Shown piece by piece: positions 26,738 through 34,634 of a DNA stretch of 64,000 nt. Made by a program: the position numbers and the translations under genes. Position 1 is the first letter of the stretch. Each line of letters opens with the position of its first letter. Source of the stretch: Acidovorax sp. sic0104 (GTDB lineage: Bacteria > Pseudomonadota > Gammaproteobacteria > Burkholderiales > Burkholderiaceae_C); NCBI RefSeq assembly GCF_019219095.1, contig NZ_JAHUWH010000005.1, forward strand, positions 1 to 64,000, read 5' to 3'. Below the pieces are notes generated by a model, which worked only from the letters and a program-made list of their open reading frames with translations, was not told the origin of the DNA and ran no database searches.

Positions 26738-26798
26738 CGCGGGTTCCACCTACAGCCGTGCGGCGGGCGCGACCCGCCGCCGCGCACCCCCTACCACC

Positions 26799-27293
26799 AT
26801 GAAACCCATCCAGATCGGCGTGGTCATGGGCTCCAGCAGCGACTGGGACACCATGCAGCATGCAGTGCAGATTCTTGAACAGTTCGGCATCGCGCACGAG
26901 GCCCGCGTGGTCTCGGCCCACCGCATGCCCGACGACATGTTCGCCTACGCCGAAGCCGCCGCCGGCCGGGGCCTGAAGGCCATCATCGCCGGCGCCGGTG
27001 GCGCCGCCCACCTGCCCGGCATGATCGCCGCCAAGACCACCGTGCCCGTGCTGGGCGTGCCCGTGGCCAGCCGCCACCTGCAGGGCGTGGATTCGTTGCA
27101 CAGCATCGTGCAGATGCCCAAGGGCATTCCGGTGGCCACCTTCGCCATCGGCACGGCCGGCGCGGCCAACGCGGCACTGTTCGCCGTGGCGCTGCTGGCC
27201 AGCGAGAGCCCCGAGCTGCGCACGCGCCTGGAAGCCTTCCGCGCAGAGCAGACCGAGGTGGCCCGCAACATGACCCTGCCGCCCGCAGCATGA
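26799..27293 (+). CDS. purE: N5-carboxyaminoimidazole ribonucleotide mutase
   Basis: Class I PurE, converting N5-CAIR to CAIR in purine synthesis. The 164-residue protein begins [20 protein letters not shown] and contains [11 protein letters not shown] and [13 protein letters not shown], the family's active-site stretches. Its stop overlaps the purK start by 4 nt (ATGA), so translation of the pair is probably coupled. The two enzymes act in sequence: PurK makes N5-CAIR and PurE rearranges it. Confidence 0.97.
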   Translation: MKPIQIGVVMGSSSDWDTMQHAVQILEQFGIAHEARVVSAHRMPDDMFAYAEAAAGRGLKAIIAGAGGAAHLPGMIAAKTTVPVLGVPVASRHLQGVDSLHSIVQMPKGIPVATFAIGTAGAANAALFAVALLASESPELRTRLEAFRAEQTEVARNMTLPPAA

Positions 27294-28459
27294 CCGCTTC
27301 CATTACGCCTCTCCTTCCTGGCGCGACGCTGGGCGTCCTCGGCGGCGGCCAGCTGGGCCGCATGTTCGTGCACGCGGCGCAGGCCATGGGCTACTTCACG
27401 GCCGTGCTGGATGCCGACCCCGACAGCCCCGCCGGCCTGGTGAGCCACCACCACATCCAGACAGGCTACGAAGACCCTGCCGGCCTGGCCGAACTGGCCC
27501 GCGTGTCCGATGCGGTCACCACCGAGTTTGAAAACGTGCCCGCCGCCGCGCTGGCCACGCTGGCAGCACAGCGCCCCGTGTCGCCCGCGGCCAACGCCGT
27601 GTCGGTGGCGCAGGACCGGGCCCGGGAGAAGGCGCACTTCGTGGGCTGCGGCGTGCCTTGCGCGCCTTACGCCGTGATCGAGACCGCCGAGCAACTCGGC
27701 GCAGTGTCTGCAGAACTGCTGCCTGGCATCCTGAAAACCGCCCGCATGGGCTACGACGGCAAGGGCCAGGTGCGCGTGAAAACCGCCGCCGAACTGGCCG
27801 CCGCCTGGGATTCCGTCGGCCGCGTGCCCTGCGTGCTGGAGAAGATGCTGCCGCTCGCGCTCGAATGCTCGGTGATCGTGGCGCGCGGCGCCGACGGCGC
27901 CATGGTGCACCTGCCCGTGCAGCGCAACCTGCACCGCGACGGCATCCTGGCCGTGACCGAAGTTCATGAACAAAATCTGCCCCCAGCGCTTATTGAACAA
28001 GCGGTAGCTGCTGCAAAATCTGTAGCGGAAGGCCTGCAATACGTCGGCGTTCTGTGCGTGGAGTTCTTCGTGCTGCAGGACGGCAGCCTGGTGGTCAACG
28101 AGATCGCGCCACGCCCGCACAACAGCGGCCACTACAGCCAGAACGCCTGCGATGTGTCGCAGTTCGAGCTGCAGGTGCGCACCATGGCCCGCCTGCCGCT
28201 CACGCAGCCGCGCCAGCACAGCCCCGCCGTGATGCTCAACCTGCTGGGCGACCTGTGGTTCGCGCACGGCGACGCGGCGCAGACCCCTCCCTGGGCCGAG
28301 GTGCTGGCCTTGCCCGGCACCCACCTGCACCTGTACGGCAAGCGCGATGCCAAGCGCGGCCGCAAGATGGGCCACCTGAACGTGACCGGCGCCACGCCCG
28401 AGGCCGCACGCGCCACGGCGCTGAAGGCGGCCGCATTGCTCGGCATCGCAGCGTTCTGA
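27290..28459 (+). CDS. purK: N5-carboxyaminoimidazole ribonucleotide synthase
   Basis: An ATP-grasp enzyme that carboxylates AIR with bicarbonate. The 389 residues include the N-terminal [20 protein letters not shown], the ATP-grasp lysine loop [12 protein letters not shown] and the C-terminal [23 protein letters not shown] signature. Length is usual. DNA at 27971-28026, encoding [19 protein letters not shown], matches the interspersed repeat while keeping the frame. The gene is translationally coupled to purE and followed by a full-length GC-rich 3' repeat. Confidence 0.97.
   Translation: MTASITPLLPGATLGVLGGGQLGRMFVHAAQAMGYFTAVLDADPDSPAGLVSHHHIQTGYEDPAGLAELARVSDAVTTEFENVPAAALATLAAQRPVSPAANAVSVAQDRAREKAHFVGCGVPCAPYAVIETAEQLGAVSAELLPGILKTARMGYDGKGQVRVKTAAELAAAWDSVGRVPCVLEKMLPLALECSVIVARGADGAMVHLPVQRNLHRDGILAVTEVHEQNLPPALIEQAVAAAKSVAEGLQYVGVLCVEFFVLQDGSLVVNEIAPRPHNSGHYSQNACDVSQFELQVRTMARLPLTQPRQHSPAVMLNLLGDLWFAHGDAAQTPPWAEVLALPGTHLHLYGKRDAKRGRKMGHLNVTGATPEAARATALKAAALLGIAAF
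27971..28026 (+). repeat. TTGATAGCT-family repeat inside purK
   Basis: CAAAATCTGCCCCCAGCGCT followed by TATTGAACAAGCGGTAGCTG and CTGCAAAATCTGTAGC has the same core order (CCAGCGCTTAT..AACAAGCGGTAGC) as copies at 11443 and 20817. It is AT-rich relative to the flanking purK codons. Confidence 0.7.
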
Positions 28460-28467
28460 CGTGAAGC

Positions 28468-28580
28468 ACCCCCTGAGCCGCTTCGCGCCTTCCCCCTTCC
28501 CTCGCTGCGCGGTAGAGGGACGCACCCGGTGGCCTGGCAAAGCCAGTTCCACGGGTGCACTGGCCCCGGCCGCGCCAGTT
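28468..28580 (+). repeat. GC-rich gene-3' repeat, purK copy
   Basis: A long copy: CACCCCCTGAGCCGCTTCGC GCCTTCCCCC, then a TTCCCTCGCTGCGCGGTAGA GGGACGCACC insertion, CGGTGGCCTGGCAAAGCCAG, TTCCACGGGTGCACTGGCC and CGGCCGCGCCAGTT. Nearly identical in its second half to the gshA copy in inverse orientation. Confidence 0.8.
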
Positions 28581-28621
28581 CCGCGGGACGCGGTCGGCGC
28601 ACATCGCTATGGAGAACTGAC

Positions 28622-29638
28622 ATGATCCTCGATGGCAACGACCCGGCGGCCATCGCCACAGCCGCCCGCGCGGTGCGCAGCGGCGCGCTGCTGGGCCTGC
28701 CCACCGAGACCGTGTATGGCCTGGCGGCCGACGCCAGCAGCGATGCGGCGGTCGCGCAGATCTTCACGGCCAAGGGGCGCCCGAGCGACCACCCGCTCAT
28801 CGTGCACGTGGCCAACGCCGAGGGCATCCGCCACTTCGCCAGCGAGGTACCCGCGTTCGCCCAGGCCCTGGTCGACGCGTTCTGGCCCGGCCCGCTCACG
28901 CTCATCCTGCCGCGCCTGCCTGGCGTGGCAACGGCCGCCACTGGCGGCCAGGACAGCGTGGGCCTGCGCTGCCCCGCCCACCCGGTGGCGCACGCCCTGC
29001 TCGCGGCCTGCGCCGCACCTGGGGACGGCCCCGAAGCCGGCGGCCCGCCCGTGTGGGGGGTAGCAGCCCCCAGCGCCAACCGCTTCGGCCGCGTGAGCCC
29101 GACCACCGCGCAGCATGTGCAGGATGAACTGGGGCCCGAACTGCTGGTGCTCGACGGCGGCCCCTGCGCCGTGGGCATCGAGAGCACCATCGTGGACTGC
29201 ACGCGCGGCGTGCCCGTGCTCCTGCGGCCCGGCGCGATCACGCGCGAGCAGATCGCGGCGGCCTGCGGCACCGCACCGCTGTCCAAGGAAGACCTGCCCG
29301 ACCATACGCCCCGCGCCTCCGGCACGCTGGAGGCGCACTACGCACCCGCCGCGAAGGTGCGCCTGATGGATGCCAAGGCGCTGCAGACCGGGCTGGACCT
29401 GCTGGGCGCCGACGCAGCGAACATCGCGGTCTATGCGCGCACGGCGCTGCGCACCAAGTCCTCCAGGCTGGTGATGCGCCGCATGCCCGACGACGCCACA
29501 GCAACCGCCCAGCAGTTGTTCGCGGTGCTGCGCGGCTTCGACGACGACGGGGTGAAGCTCATCTGGATCGAAACCCCGCCGGCCACCGCCGACTGGGAAG
29601 GCGTGCGCGACCGGCTGCAGCGCGCCGCGGCCGCCTGA
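28622..29638 (+). CDS. tsaC: L-threonylcarbamoyladenylate synthase (Sua5/YrdC/YwlC family)
   Basis: Makes threonylcarbamoyl-AMP for the t6A modification of ANN-decoding tRNAs. The 338-residue protein is the long Sua5 form. The N-terminal YrdC domain (GALLGLPTETVYGLAADASS, GRPSDHPLIVHV, WPGPLTLIL, SVGLRCPAHPVAH, APSANRFGRVSPT, STIVDC) reaches to about residue 215, then a linker (ASGTLEAHYAPAA) leads to the C-terminal Sua5 domain. The start ATG at 28622 follows a GGAG 6 nt upstream. Its pathway partner tsaB is at 39.2 kb in this window. Confidence 0.95.
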   Translation: MILDGNDPAAIATAARAVRSGALLGLPTETVYGLAADASSDAAVAQIFTAKGRPSDHPLIVHVANAEGIRHFASEVPAFAQALVDAFWPGPLTLILPRLPGVATAATGGQDSVGLRCPAHPVAHALLAACAAPGDGPEAGGPPVWGVAAPSANRFGRVSPTTAQHVQDELGPELLVLDGGPCAVGIESTIVDCTRGVPVLLRPGAITREQIAAACGTAPLSKEDLPDHTPRASGTLEAHYAPAAKVRLMDAKALQTGLDLLGADAANIAVYARTALRTKSSRLVMRRMPDDATATAQQLFAVLRGFDDDGVKLIWIETPPATADWEGVRDRLQRAAAA

Positions 29639-29730
29639 CGCCTGACGCCTGCGACATGCCGTTGCGAAGCCGGCTTTACAAGGCTTGGCGCGGCCCCGCT
29701 AAACTACCCCCCACTTTTCTGGAGAAATAC

Positions 29731-30684
29731 ATGGCAGCAAATTGGATGCGCCGCACCGTCATGGTCGCCGCATGTGCATCGGCCGCGTTGCTCGCGGCCT
29801 GCGGTTCAAGCACCACCGAATCGGCCATCACGCCCGAGCGCTTCATCGCCTTCGGCGATGCCTACAGCGACATCGGGCAAAAGGGCACGCGCTACACCGT
29901 CAATGACGGCAGCGTGAACAACTGGACCCTGCAGGTCGCGGCCAACTACGGCAAGCCCCTGGCAGCCGTATCGGCCGGCGGCAAGAGCTATGCCGTGGGC
30001 AACGCCCGCGTCAAGGCCAAGCCCGACGCGACTGGCAACGCCAGCACGCCCACCATCACCGAGCAGATCGACACCTTCCTGGCCACCAACACCTTCGGCG
30101 GCAGCGACGTGGTGTTCCTGAGTGGTGGCGTGAGCGAAGTGATCGCGGGAATGGCCGCAGTGCAGGCCGGCACCCAGACCGAAGCCGCCATGGTGGCGGC
30201 TGCCCGCCAGGCCGGTGAAGACCTGGCCGCGCAGGTGCGCCGCCTGGTCGCCGCCGGCGCCAAGTACGTCGTGGTGACCGGCACCTACGACCTGAGCAAG
30301 AGCCCCTGGGCCAAGTCCATCAACCGCGAGGCGCTGCTGGCCGATGCGAGCACCCGTTTCAACGACGGCCTGCTGGTGAACATCGTCGATCTGGGCGCCA
30401 ACGTGCTGTATGTCGATTCGGCCTACTACGTGAACCTGTACACAGGCGTGCCCGCCAACTACGGCTTCAACAACGCCACCGCAGCCGTGTGCACCTCGGT
30501 GGATCCGGCGAACGGCATCGGCATCGGCGCGGGCAAGATCAACTCGGCACTGTGCAACGCCTCTACGCTGCTGTCGGGTGCAAGCCAGGAGTCGTACGTG
30601 TTCGCGGACGAGGTGTATCTCACCCCGTCGGCGCAGCGCCAGTTCGGCACCTACGTCTACGACCGCCTGCGCGCGCGCTGGTGA
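29731..30684 (+). CDS. SGNH/GDSL-like lipoprotein lacking the catalytic residues
   Basis: A 317-residue exported lipoprotein: signal peptide, lipobox LLAAC (Cys24), then a domain with the order of SGNH hydrolases. The block I motif reads FGDAYSDIG, with Ala44 where the nucleophile serine belongs. Block III reads SGGVSEV instead of GGND (about 131-137). Block V reads DEVYLTP, with Tyr296 for the catalytic His. So Ser, Asn and His are all replaced while the aspartates remain. A good GGAGAAATAC ribosome binding site precedes the ATG at 29731. The fold is inferred from motif positions; hydrolase activity is unlikely, and it may bind rather than cut its ligand. It is convergent with ompW, with a terminator between. 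Confidence 0.8.
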   Translation: MAANWMRRTVMVAACASAALLAACGSSTTESAITPERFIAFGDAYSDIGQKGTRYTVNDGSVNNWTLQVAANYGKPLAAVSAGGKSYAVGNARVKAKPDATGNASTPTITEQIDTFLATNTFGGSDVVFLSGGVSEVIAGMAAVQAGTQTEAAMVAAARQAGEDLAAQVRRLVAAGAKYVVVTGTYDLSKSPWAKSINREALLADASTRFNDGLLVNIVDLGANVLYVDSAYYVNLYTGVPANYGFNNATAAVCTSVDPANGIGIGAGKINSALCNASTLLSGASQESYVFADEVYLTPSAQRQFGTYVYDRLRARW

Positions 30685-30706
30685 TCCGGGGGCTTCCCCA
30701 CGGACA

Positions 30707-30731
30707 AAGGCCGCCCTCGGGCGGCCTTTTT
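30707..30731 (+). terminator. Terminator after the SGNH-like lipoprotein gene
   Basis: AAGGCCGCCC directly faces GGGCGGCCTT (30707-30728), followed by TTTTT. It is a strong stem with a very tight loop, and it lies between two convergent genes. Confidence 0.85.
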
Positions 30732-30768
30732 CATGGCGAGGGGCGAGGCCCGCCCCTTCAATCCGCCA

Positions 30769-31440
30769 TCAGAACCGGTAGCCCACGCCCACGGCGATCA
30801 CATCGGGGTTCAGGCGTTTGGAGATCGACTGCCCCGACGAGAGGTGCGACGTGGTCTTGAGGAAACTCTTGTAATAGGCCGCGTCCAGGAACCAGCGGTC
30901 GTTGATCTTCCACACGAAGCCGACCTGGGGCGTGATGCCCCACTTGTTGTCGACGGATGCCGTGGTCGGGTTCGCAGGCGTGCCCCCCGTCAGGCCGCTG
31001 AGCGTGGCCGTGGTGCGGGTCTTGAAGAACCGGCCGTAGGTCACGCCCACGCCCAGATAGGGACGAAACCGCGCCTCTGCCTCACCAAATCGGTACTGCG
31101 CGAACACCGTGACGGGCAGCACCTTGGTCTCGGCCAGCTTGCCCACACCCGCGATGGCACCGTCGCCCACGATGTCGTGTTTGAAAGGCAAGGACAGCGG
31201 CACGTCCACCGCCCAGTGGTCGGTCAACATGTAGTTCACGCCGCCGGACAGCGATGTGGCAGCGTCCACGTCCACTTTGGTGTTGGGGAACGCGGGGGCG
31301 CTCAGGTTGCCGCTCTTGACCTGGGGCGCGATATGGGTGAAGCCCGCGCGAACGCTCAGTGTGCCTGCAACCTGCGCCATCGCGCCGGTGCCCAGCAAGA
31401 GAGCAGCAGCCGCCAGGCCGGCCTTGGAAAATGCGTGCAT
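30769..31440 (-). CDS. ompW: Outer membrane protein OmpW/AlkL family
   Basis: A small eight-stranded barrel in the outer membrane whose relatives pass hydrophobic compounds. The 223-residue precursor has a signal peptide (MHAFSKAGLAAAALLLGTGA MA), then alternating strands. Family motifs are VRAGFTHIAPQ, GGVNYMLTDHWAVDV, FRPYLGVGVTYGRFF and the C-terminal RLNPDVIAVGVGYRF ending in an aromatic residue. The start at 31440 has an AAGGAGT ribosome binding site. It begins 35 bp after the SGNH esterase gene on the same strand and is probably cotranscribed with it. Confidence 0.93.
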   Translation of the reverse strand: MHAFSKAGLAAAALLLGTGAMAQVAGTLSVRAGFTHIAPQVKSGNLSAPAFPNTKVDVDAATSLSGGVNYMLTDHWAVDVPLSLPFKHDIVGDGAIAGVGKLAETKVLPVTVFAQYRFGEAEARFRPYLGVGVTYGRFFKTRTTATLSGLTGGTPANPTTASVDNKWGITPQVGFVWKINDRWFLDAAYYKSFLKTTSHLSSGQSISKRLNPDVIAVGVGYRF

Positions 31441-31475
31441 GAATGACTCCTTGAATGGGGGGAAGCGCATCCGGC

Positions 31476-32621
31476 TCACAGCCAGCCGGCGCGGGACAGC
31501 GAACGCGACACCAGCTGGCCCACCAGTTGGTGGCCGTAGGGCGTGGGGTGGAAGCTGTCGGCAAAGCCATAGCTCTTCCACCAGTCGGCGCCGCCCGTGG
31601 CGCCCGCAGGAGGGTTCATGGCCGACAGGGCGGTCGCGGTGCAGGTGGGGAAGTTGTAGGTGGGCAGGCCGTCGGCGCCCACGCCCGTGGCGGGGCAGGC
31701 CGGCGTGGTGGCGTTGGTGAGCTGGTACTGCGCCGGGTTGGTGGCCTGGTCCTTGAAGGACGTGTAGAAGTCCACCAGGGCGATGCGGTTGTCGCCCGCC
31801 AGGCTGGTGGCCAGTTGCGCGTTGTACGCCTGGATCCAGCTGTCGAAAAGGGTCTCAGCCTGTGCCGCGGCCGCCGCGCCGCGGGTCGCACTGATGGACG
31901 CCAGTACCAGGCGGAAGCGTGGCGTGAGCGTGACGCCGGGCGCATTGAGCACGGCCACGCGCGGCGCGTTCTTGGCCGTGGTGTTGGCCTTGATGGTGTC
32001 TGCGAAGTTCTTTGCCAGCGCCTGCATGTAGGCGCCGCCCACCTGGGCAAGGCCCGTGGCGCCGCCGGCCAACGCGGCGCTGACGGTGGCCTGGGGCAAC
32101 ACGCTGCCCAGCAGAGCCGCGTAGGCCTGGCCGTTGTCGCTGGATGCGCGCAGGTAGGCGCCAATGAGGTCGGCCGCGTCATTGCCGCCGCCATCGATCA
32201 GCACGAGGTCCGAGGCGCTGTAGCCGCGCGCGCCCATGTCCTTGAGCTGCTGCGTGATGGACACCGGCGAGGTAGGCGCCGTGGGGTTGTTGATGCGTCC
32301 GCCACCCACCGCATGGTTGGTGCAGGCAGCATTGGTGCCGAAGGCCGAGCCGTTGAACTGGTAGTACGCGCACAGCGACTGGCCGTAGCTCGTGGCCACG
32401 CGCTCGGGCCAGATCGCCGTGGAGCCCACGCCGGTGGCGGCCGAGCCCTGGACGGTGAATTTGTAGCCGAAGGTCCCGCTGTCGGCCAGGCTGTCGCCCG
32501 CGACTTTGACCGAGGTGACCGCGGAGGCTGGCGCCGAGTCCGAGCCGCCGCCACCGCAGGCGGCCAGCAGGCAGGCCGCAACCAGGGCCGACAAGGAGGC
32601 TTTGCATTGTTGTGAGTTCAA
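31476..32621 (-). CDS. SGNH/GDSL hydrolase lipoprotein
   Basis: A predicted secreted esterase anchored as a lipoprotein. The 381 residues start with a TTG codon at 32621 preceded by a good GGGAG site. The lipobox LLAAC gives Cys22, followed by a GGGGSDSAPAS linker. All catalytic blocks are intact: GDSLADSG with nucleophile Ser44, GGGNDAADL with Asn147 and DSFHPTPYGH with Asp355 and His358. It contrasts with the degenerate homologue 0.8 kb away. Substrate unknown. A lipase-like gene lies upstream and ompW downstream on the same strand. Confidence 0.88.
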   Translation of the reverse strand: MNSQQCKASLSALVAACLLAACGGGGSDSAPASAVTSVKVAGDSLADSGTFGYKFTVQGSAATGVGSTAIWPERVATSYGQSLCAYYQFNGSAFGTNAACTNHAVGGGRINNPTAPTSPVSITQQLKDMGARGYSASDLVLIDGGGNDAADLIGAYLRASSDNGQAYAALLGSVLPQATVSAALAGGATGLAQVGGAYMQALAKNFADTIKANTTAKNAPRVAVLNAPGVTLTPRFRLVLASISATRGAAAAAQAETLFDSWIQAYNAQLATSLAGDNRIALVDFYTSFKDQATNPAQYQLTNATTPACPATGVGADGLPTYNFPTCTATALSAMNPPAGATGGADWWKSYGFADSFHPTPYGHQLVGQLVSRSLSRAGWL

Positions 32622-32780
32622 GGAGGTTCTCCCGTGGAAAATGGAAAAAACGAACGAGCGTGCTTTTTTGCATCTTCATGGTACTCCCGAGTTCCCGGCT
32701 TGCCCGCTCGGGAAACTACCGAGCCGCCTTGCTCTTTACAAAGCAGCCCGCAGCCTTCAGGCCGCTCCCGCACCCGCCCC

Positions 32781-32813
32781 TGAAAAAGCAAAAGCCGACC
32801 CGAAGGTCGGCTT
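32781..32813 (-). terminator. Terminator of the lipase-like gene
   Basis: On the minus strand AAGCCGACC-TTCG-GGTCGGCTT (32792-32813) is followed by TTGCTTTTTCA. It lies 69 nt after the lipase stop, so the downstream SGNH hydrolase gene needs its own promoter in the 160 nt before it. Confidence 0.85.
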
Positions 32814-32881
32814 GGCAGGCAGACGGGCAGACATGTCCGCGAACGCGCCGGCGAGGCTGCGCCCGCGCCGGCTCTGGCGGA

Positions 32882-34180
32882 TTACCTCACAGCGTCGAAC
32901 ACCGCGCGGGCCTGGGCGTGGCAGAACGGGGGCTCGTACGTGCCGTGGTAGGCGCCGTAGTAGGTTGCGAAGGCGGCAGAAGTGGGGTCCGTGGGCGCCT
33001 TGCCACCGGGGCCGAACGTAGCCTGGACGGCTGCGTCCACATCGACCGACACCACATTGGTCAGTCCGCGGCTGTCGAAGTCGGCCTTCATGACCTGCTG
33101 GTGGACGGCAGGCGGCACGGTAGGGTCGCCAGCCCCGCCGCACAGCAGCACGCGCGACTTGGGGTTCCAGCCCAGCAGGTCGTTCTTCTTGGCGGTCAGG
33201 TACAGCGGGTGGGTGGTGCTGGTCTGCGAGCCTTTGATGAAGTCCGGCTGGAACAGCGCGTCACGGGCCTGGTTGGGCGTGCCAGCAGGCAGGGTGCCGG
33301 ACGTGACCAGCGTGGTGTAGTTCATCGTGGCATTGGGCAGCAGGGTCTCGATGTAGCCGGAGTACGGTGCCTTGAAGACCTGTTTCACGTCGGTGTAGAC
33401 GTCGCCATAGACCTTCTGCCAGGCCGTGACCAGGTAGGGCACGAAGAACTGCACGCCCGCGATCGCGTCCGGGATGCGCAGCGAGCCCGACAGGTTGTAC
33501 GGGCCCGCCAGATGGGCGCCCGCAACCACGTTGAACTCGCTGCCGTAGTCGCGCTCCGCCGCGCGGTGCGCGGCCATGGAGGAGTGCCCGCCCTGCGAGT
33601 AGCCGGTGAACATCACCTTGCCCGACAGGTTGGCGCCCACCGTGCCGGCGGCATTGCGCGCGGCGCGCACCGAGTCGATGACCGTGGTGGCCTCGGAATC
33701 GGCATGCAGATAGGGGTGGTAGCTGTAGCCGGACTTGGCGAAGCCCAGGTAGTCGGTGGCGACCACTGCGTAGCCCTGCGCGGCGTACATCGCGGCGAGC
33801 AGGAAGGTCTCGCTGTCCTGCGGATTGGCCAGGGTGCGCGGCTTTTGCACGTCGGTTCCCTTGGCGTAGGCGATCAGCGGTGCTGCGGCCGTGCAACTGC
33901 CGGCAGGCACCAGCATCACGCCCGAAGCATTGGTTTGCTCGCCACTCTTGGCGCCGGCAGTGGCGTAGTTGAGCGACACCACCTTCACATCGCACTTGGC
34001 CTTGCCGCTGATGGGCTGCAGGCCGCTGCTGTTCGTACCGGCATCGATCTGGGCCGCCGTGAGCGTGGTGAGTACGGCCGGCGGATCGATGAGCGCTCCG
34101 CGCTCGGGGTCGTCCGAGCCTCCGCAGGCAACAAGCAGAACCGCCGCAGCGGCAACACAGGTCAGGCGCAAATACGTCAT
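32882..34180 (-). CDS. Secreted alpha/beta-hydrolase (lipase-like) lipoprotein
   Basis: A 432-residue exported hydrolase. The lipobox VLLVAC gives Cys19, followed by GGSDDPE. The nucleophile elbow GYSQGG places Ser195, within a fold resembling secretory lipases of the LIP family (YAVVATDYLGFAKSGYSYHP upstream; CGGAGDPTVPP for the acid loop; AYHGTYEPPFCH near the end for the His). The start at 34180 has a TGAGGTG site. It has its own terminator. Likely acts on esters or lipids outside the inner membrane; the precise substrate is unknown. Confidence 0.82.
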   Translation of the reverse strand: MTYLRLTCVAAAAVLLVACGGSDDPERGALIDPPAVLTTLTAAQIDAGTNSSGLQPISGKAKCDVKVVSLNYATAGAKSGEQTNASGVMLVPAGSCTAAAPLIAYAKGTDVQKPRTLANPQDSETFLLAAMYAAQGYAVVATDYLGFAKSGYSYHPYLHADSEATTVIDSVRAARNAAGTVGANLSGKVMFTGYSQGGHSSMAAHRAAERDYGSEFNVVAGAHLAGPYNLSGSLRIPDAIAGVQFFVPYLVTAWQKVYGDVYTDVKQVFKAPYSGYIETLLPNATMNYTTLVTSGTLPAGTPNQARDALFQPDFIKGSQTSTTHPLYLTAKKNDLLGWNPKSRVLLCGGAGDPTVPPAVHQQVMKADFDSRGLTNVVSVDVDAAVQATFGPGGKAPTDPTSAAFATYYGAYHGTYEPPFCHAQARAVFDAVR

Positions 34181-34330
34181 GGATGAACACCTCAAGGTGG
34201 GTAAGGAAGGCGGATCGTGCGCGCACCTGCAGTGCAGCAGCATTGGGGTTAACGCGCCCCGGGGGGCGTGGATTTGACACCTGGGCGACAGTGGGCGCCG
34301 CCGGCATGAGGGCGGGGCCGTGTCGGGGCC

Positions 34331-34591
34331 TCAGCGCTCGCCGTAGACCATCTTCATGCCCAGGATGGTGCCCGCAAGGGCCAGCGTGATGGCGTTGGCC
34401 ACCACGATGGGCCAGGCCGCCAGCACCAGCCCGTAGACCAGCCACAGCGCAACACCCGCGGTGAAGACGGTGTACATGCCCAGCGAGATGCCGCCCACAT
34501 CCCGCGTTCGAAACGTGTGCAAGGCCTGCGGCACGAAGCTGCAGGTCGTGAGAAACGCGGCCAGATAGCCGATGAGCTCGGAGAGAGGCAT
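34331..34591 (-). CDS. SemiSWEET-type sugar transporter
   Basis: An 86-residue protein with three membrane segments forming one MtN3/PQ-loop unit (LIGYLAAFLTTCSFVPQALH, GMYTVFTAGVALWLVYGLVL, ANAITLALAGTILGMKMVY). The FVPQ motif of the PQ loop and the TRDVGGISLGMY stretch are diagnostic. SemiSWEETs act as homodimers moving sugars such as sucrose by facilitated diffusion. It lies between the lipase gene and dacB, all on one strand, with about 40 bp to dacB. Substrate not predictable. Confidence 0.92.
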   Translation of the reverse strand: MPLSELIGYLAAFLTTCSFVPQALHTFRTRDVGGISLGMYTVFTAGVALWLVYGLVLAAWPIVVANAITLALAGTILGMKMVYGER

Positions 34592-34634
34592 GGAGCGGGT
34601 GTGAGGGAGATATGTCAGGGCGAGCAGGGATTAT

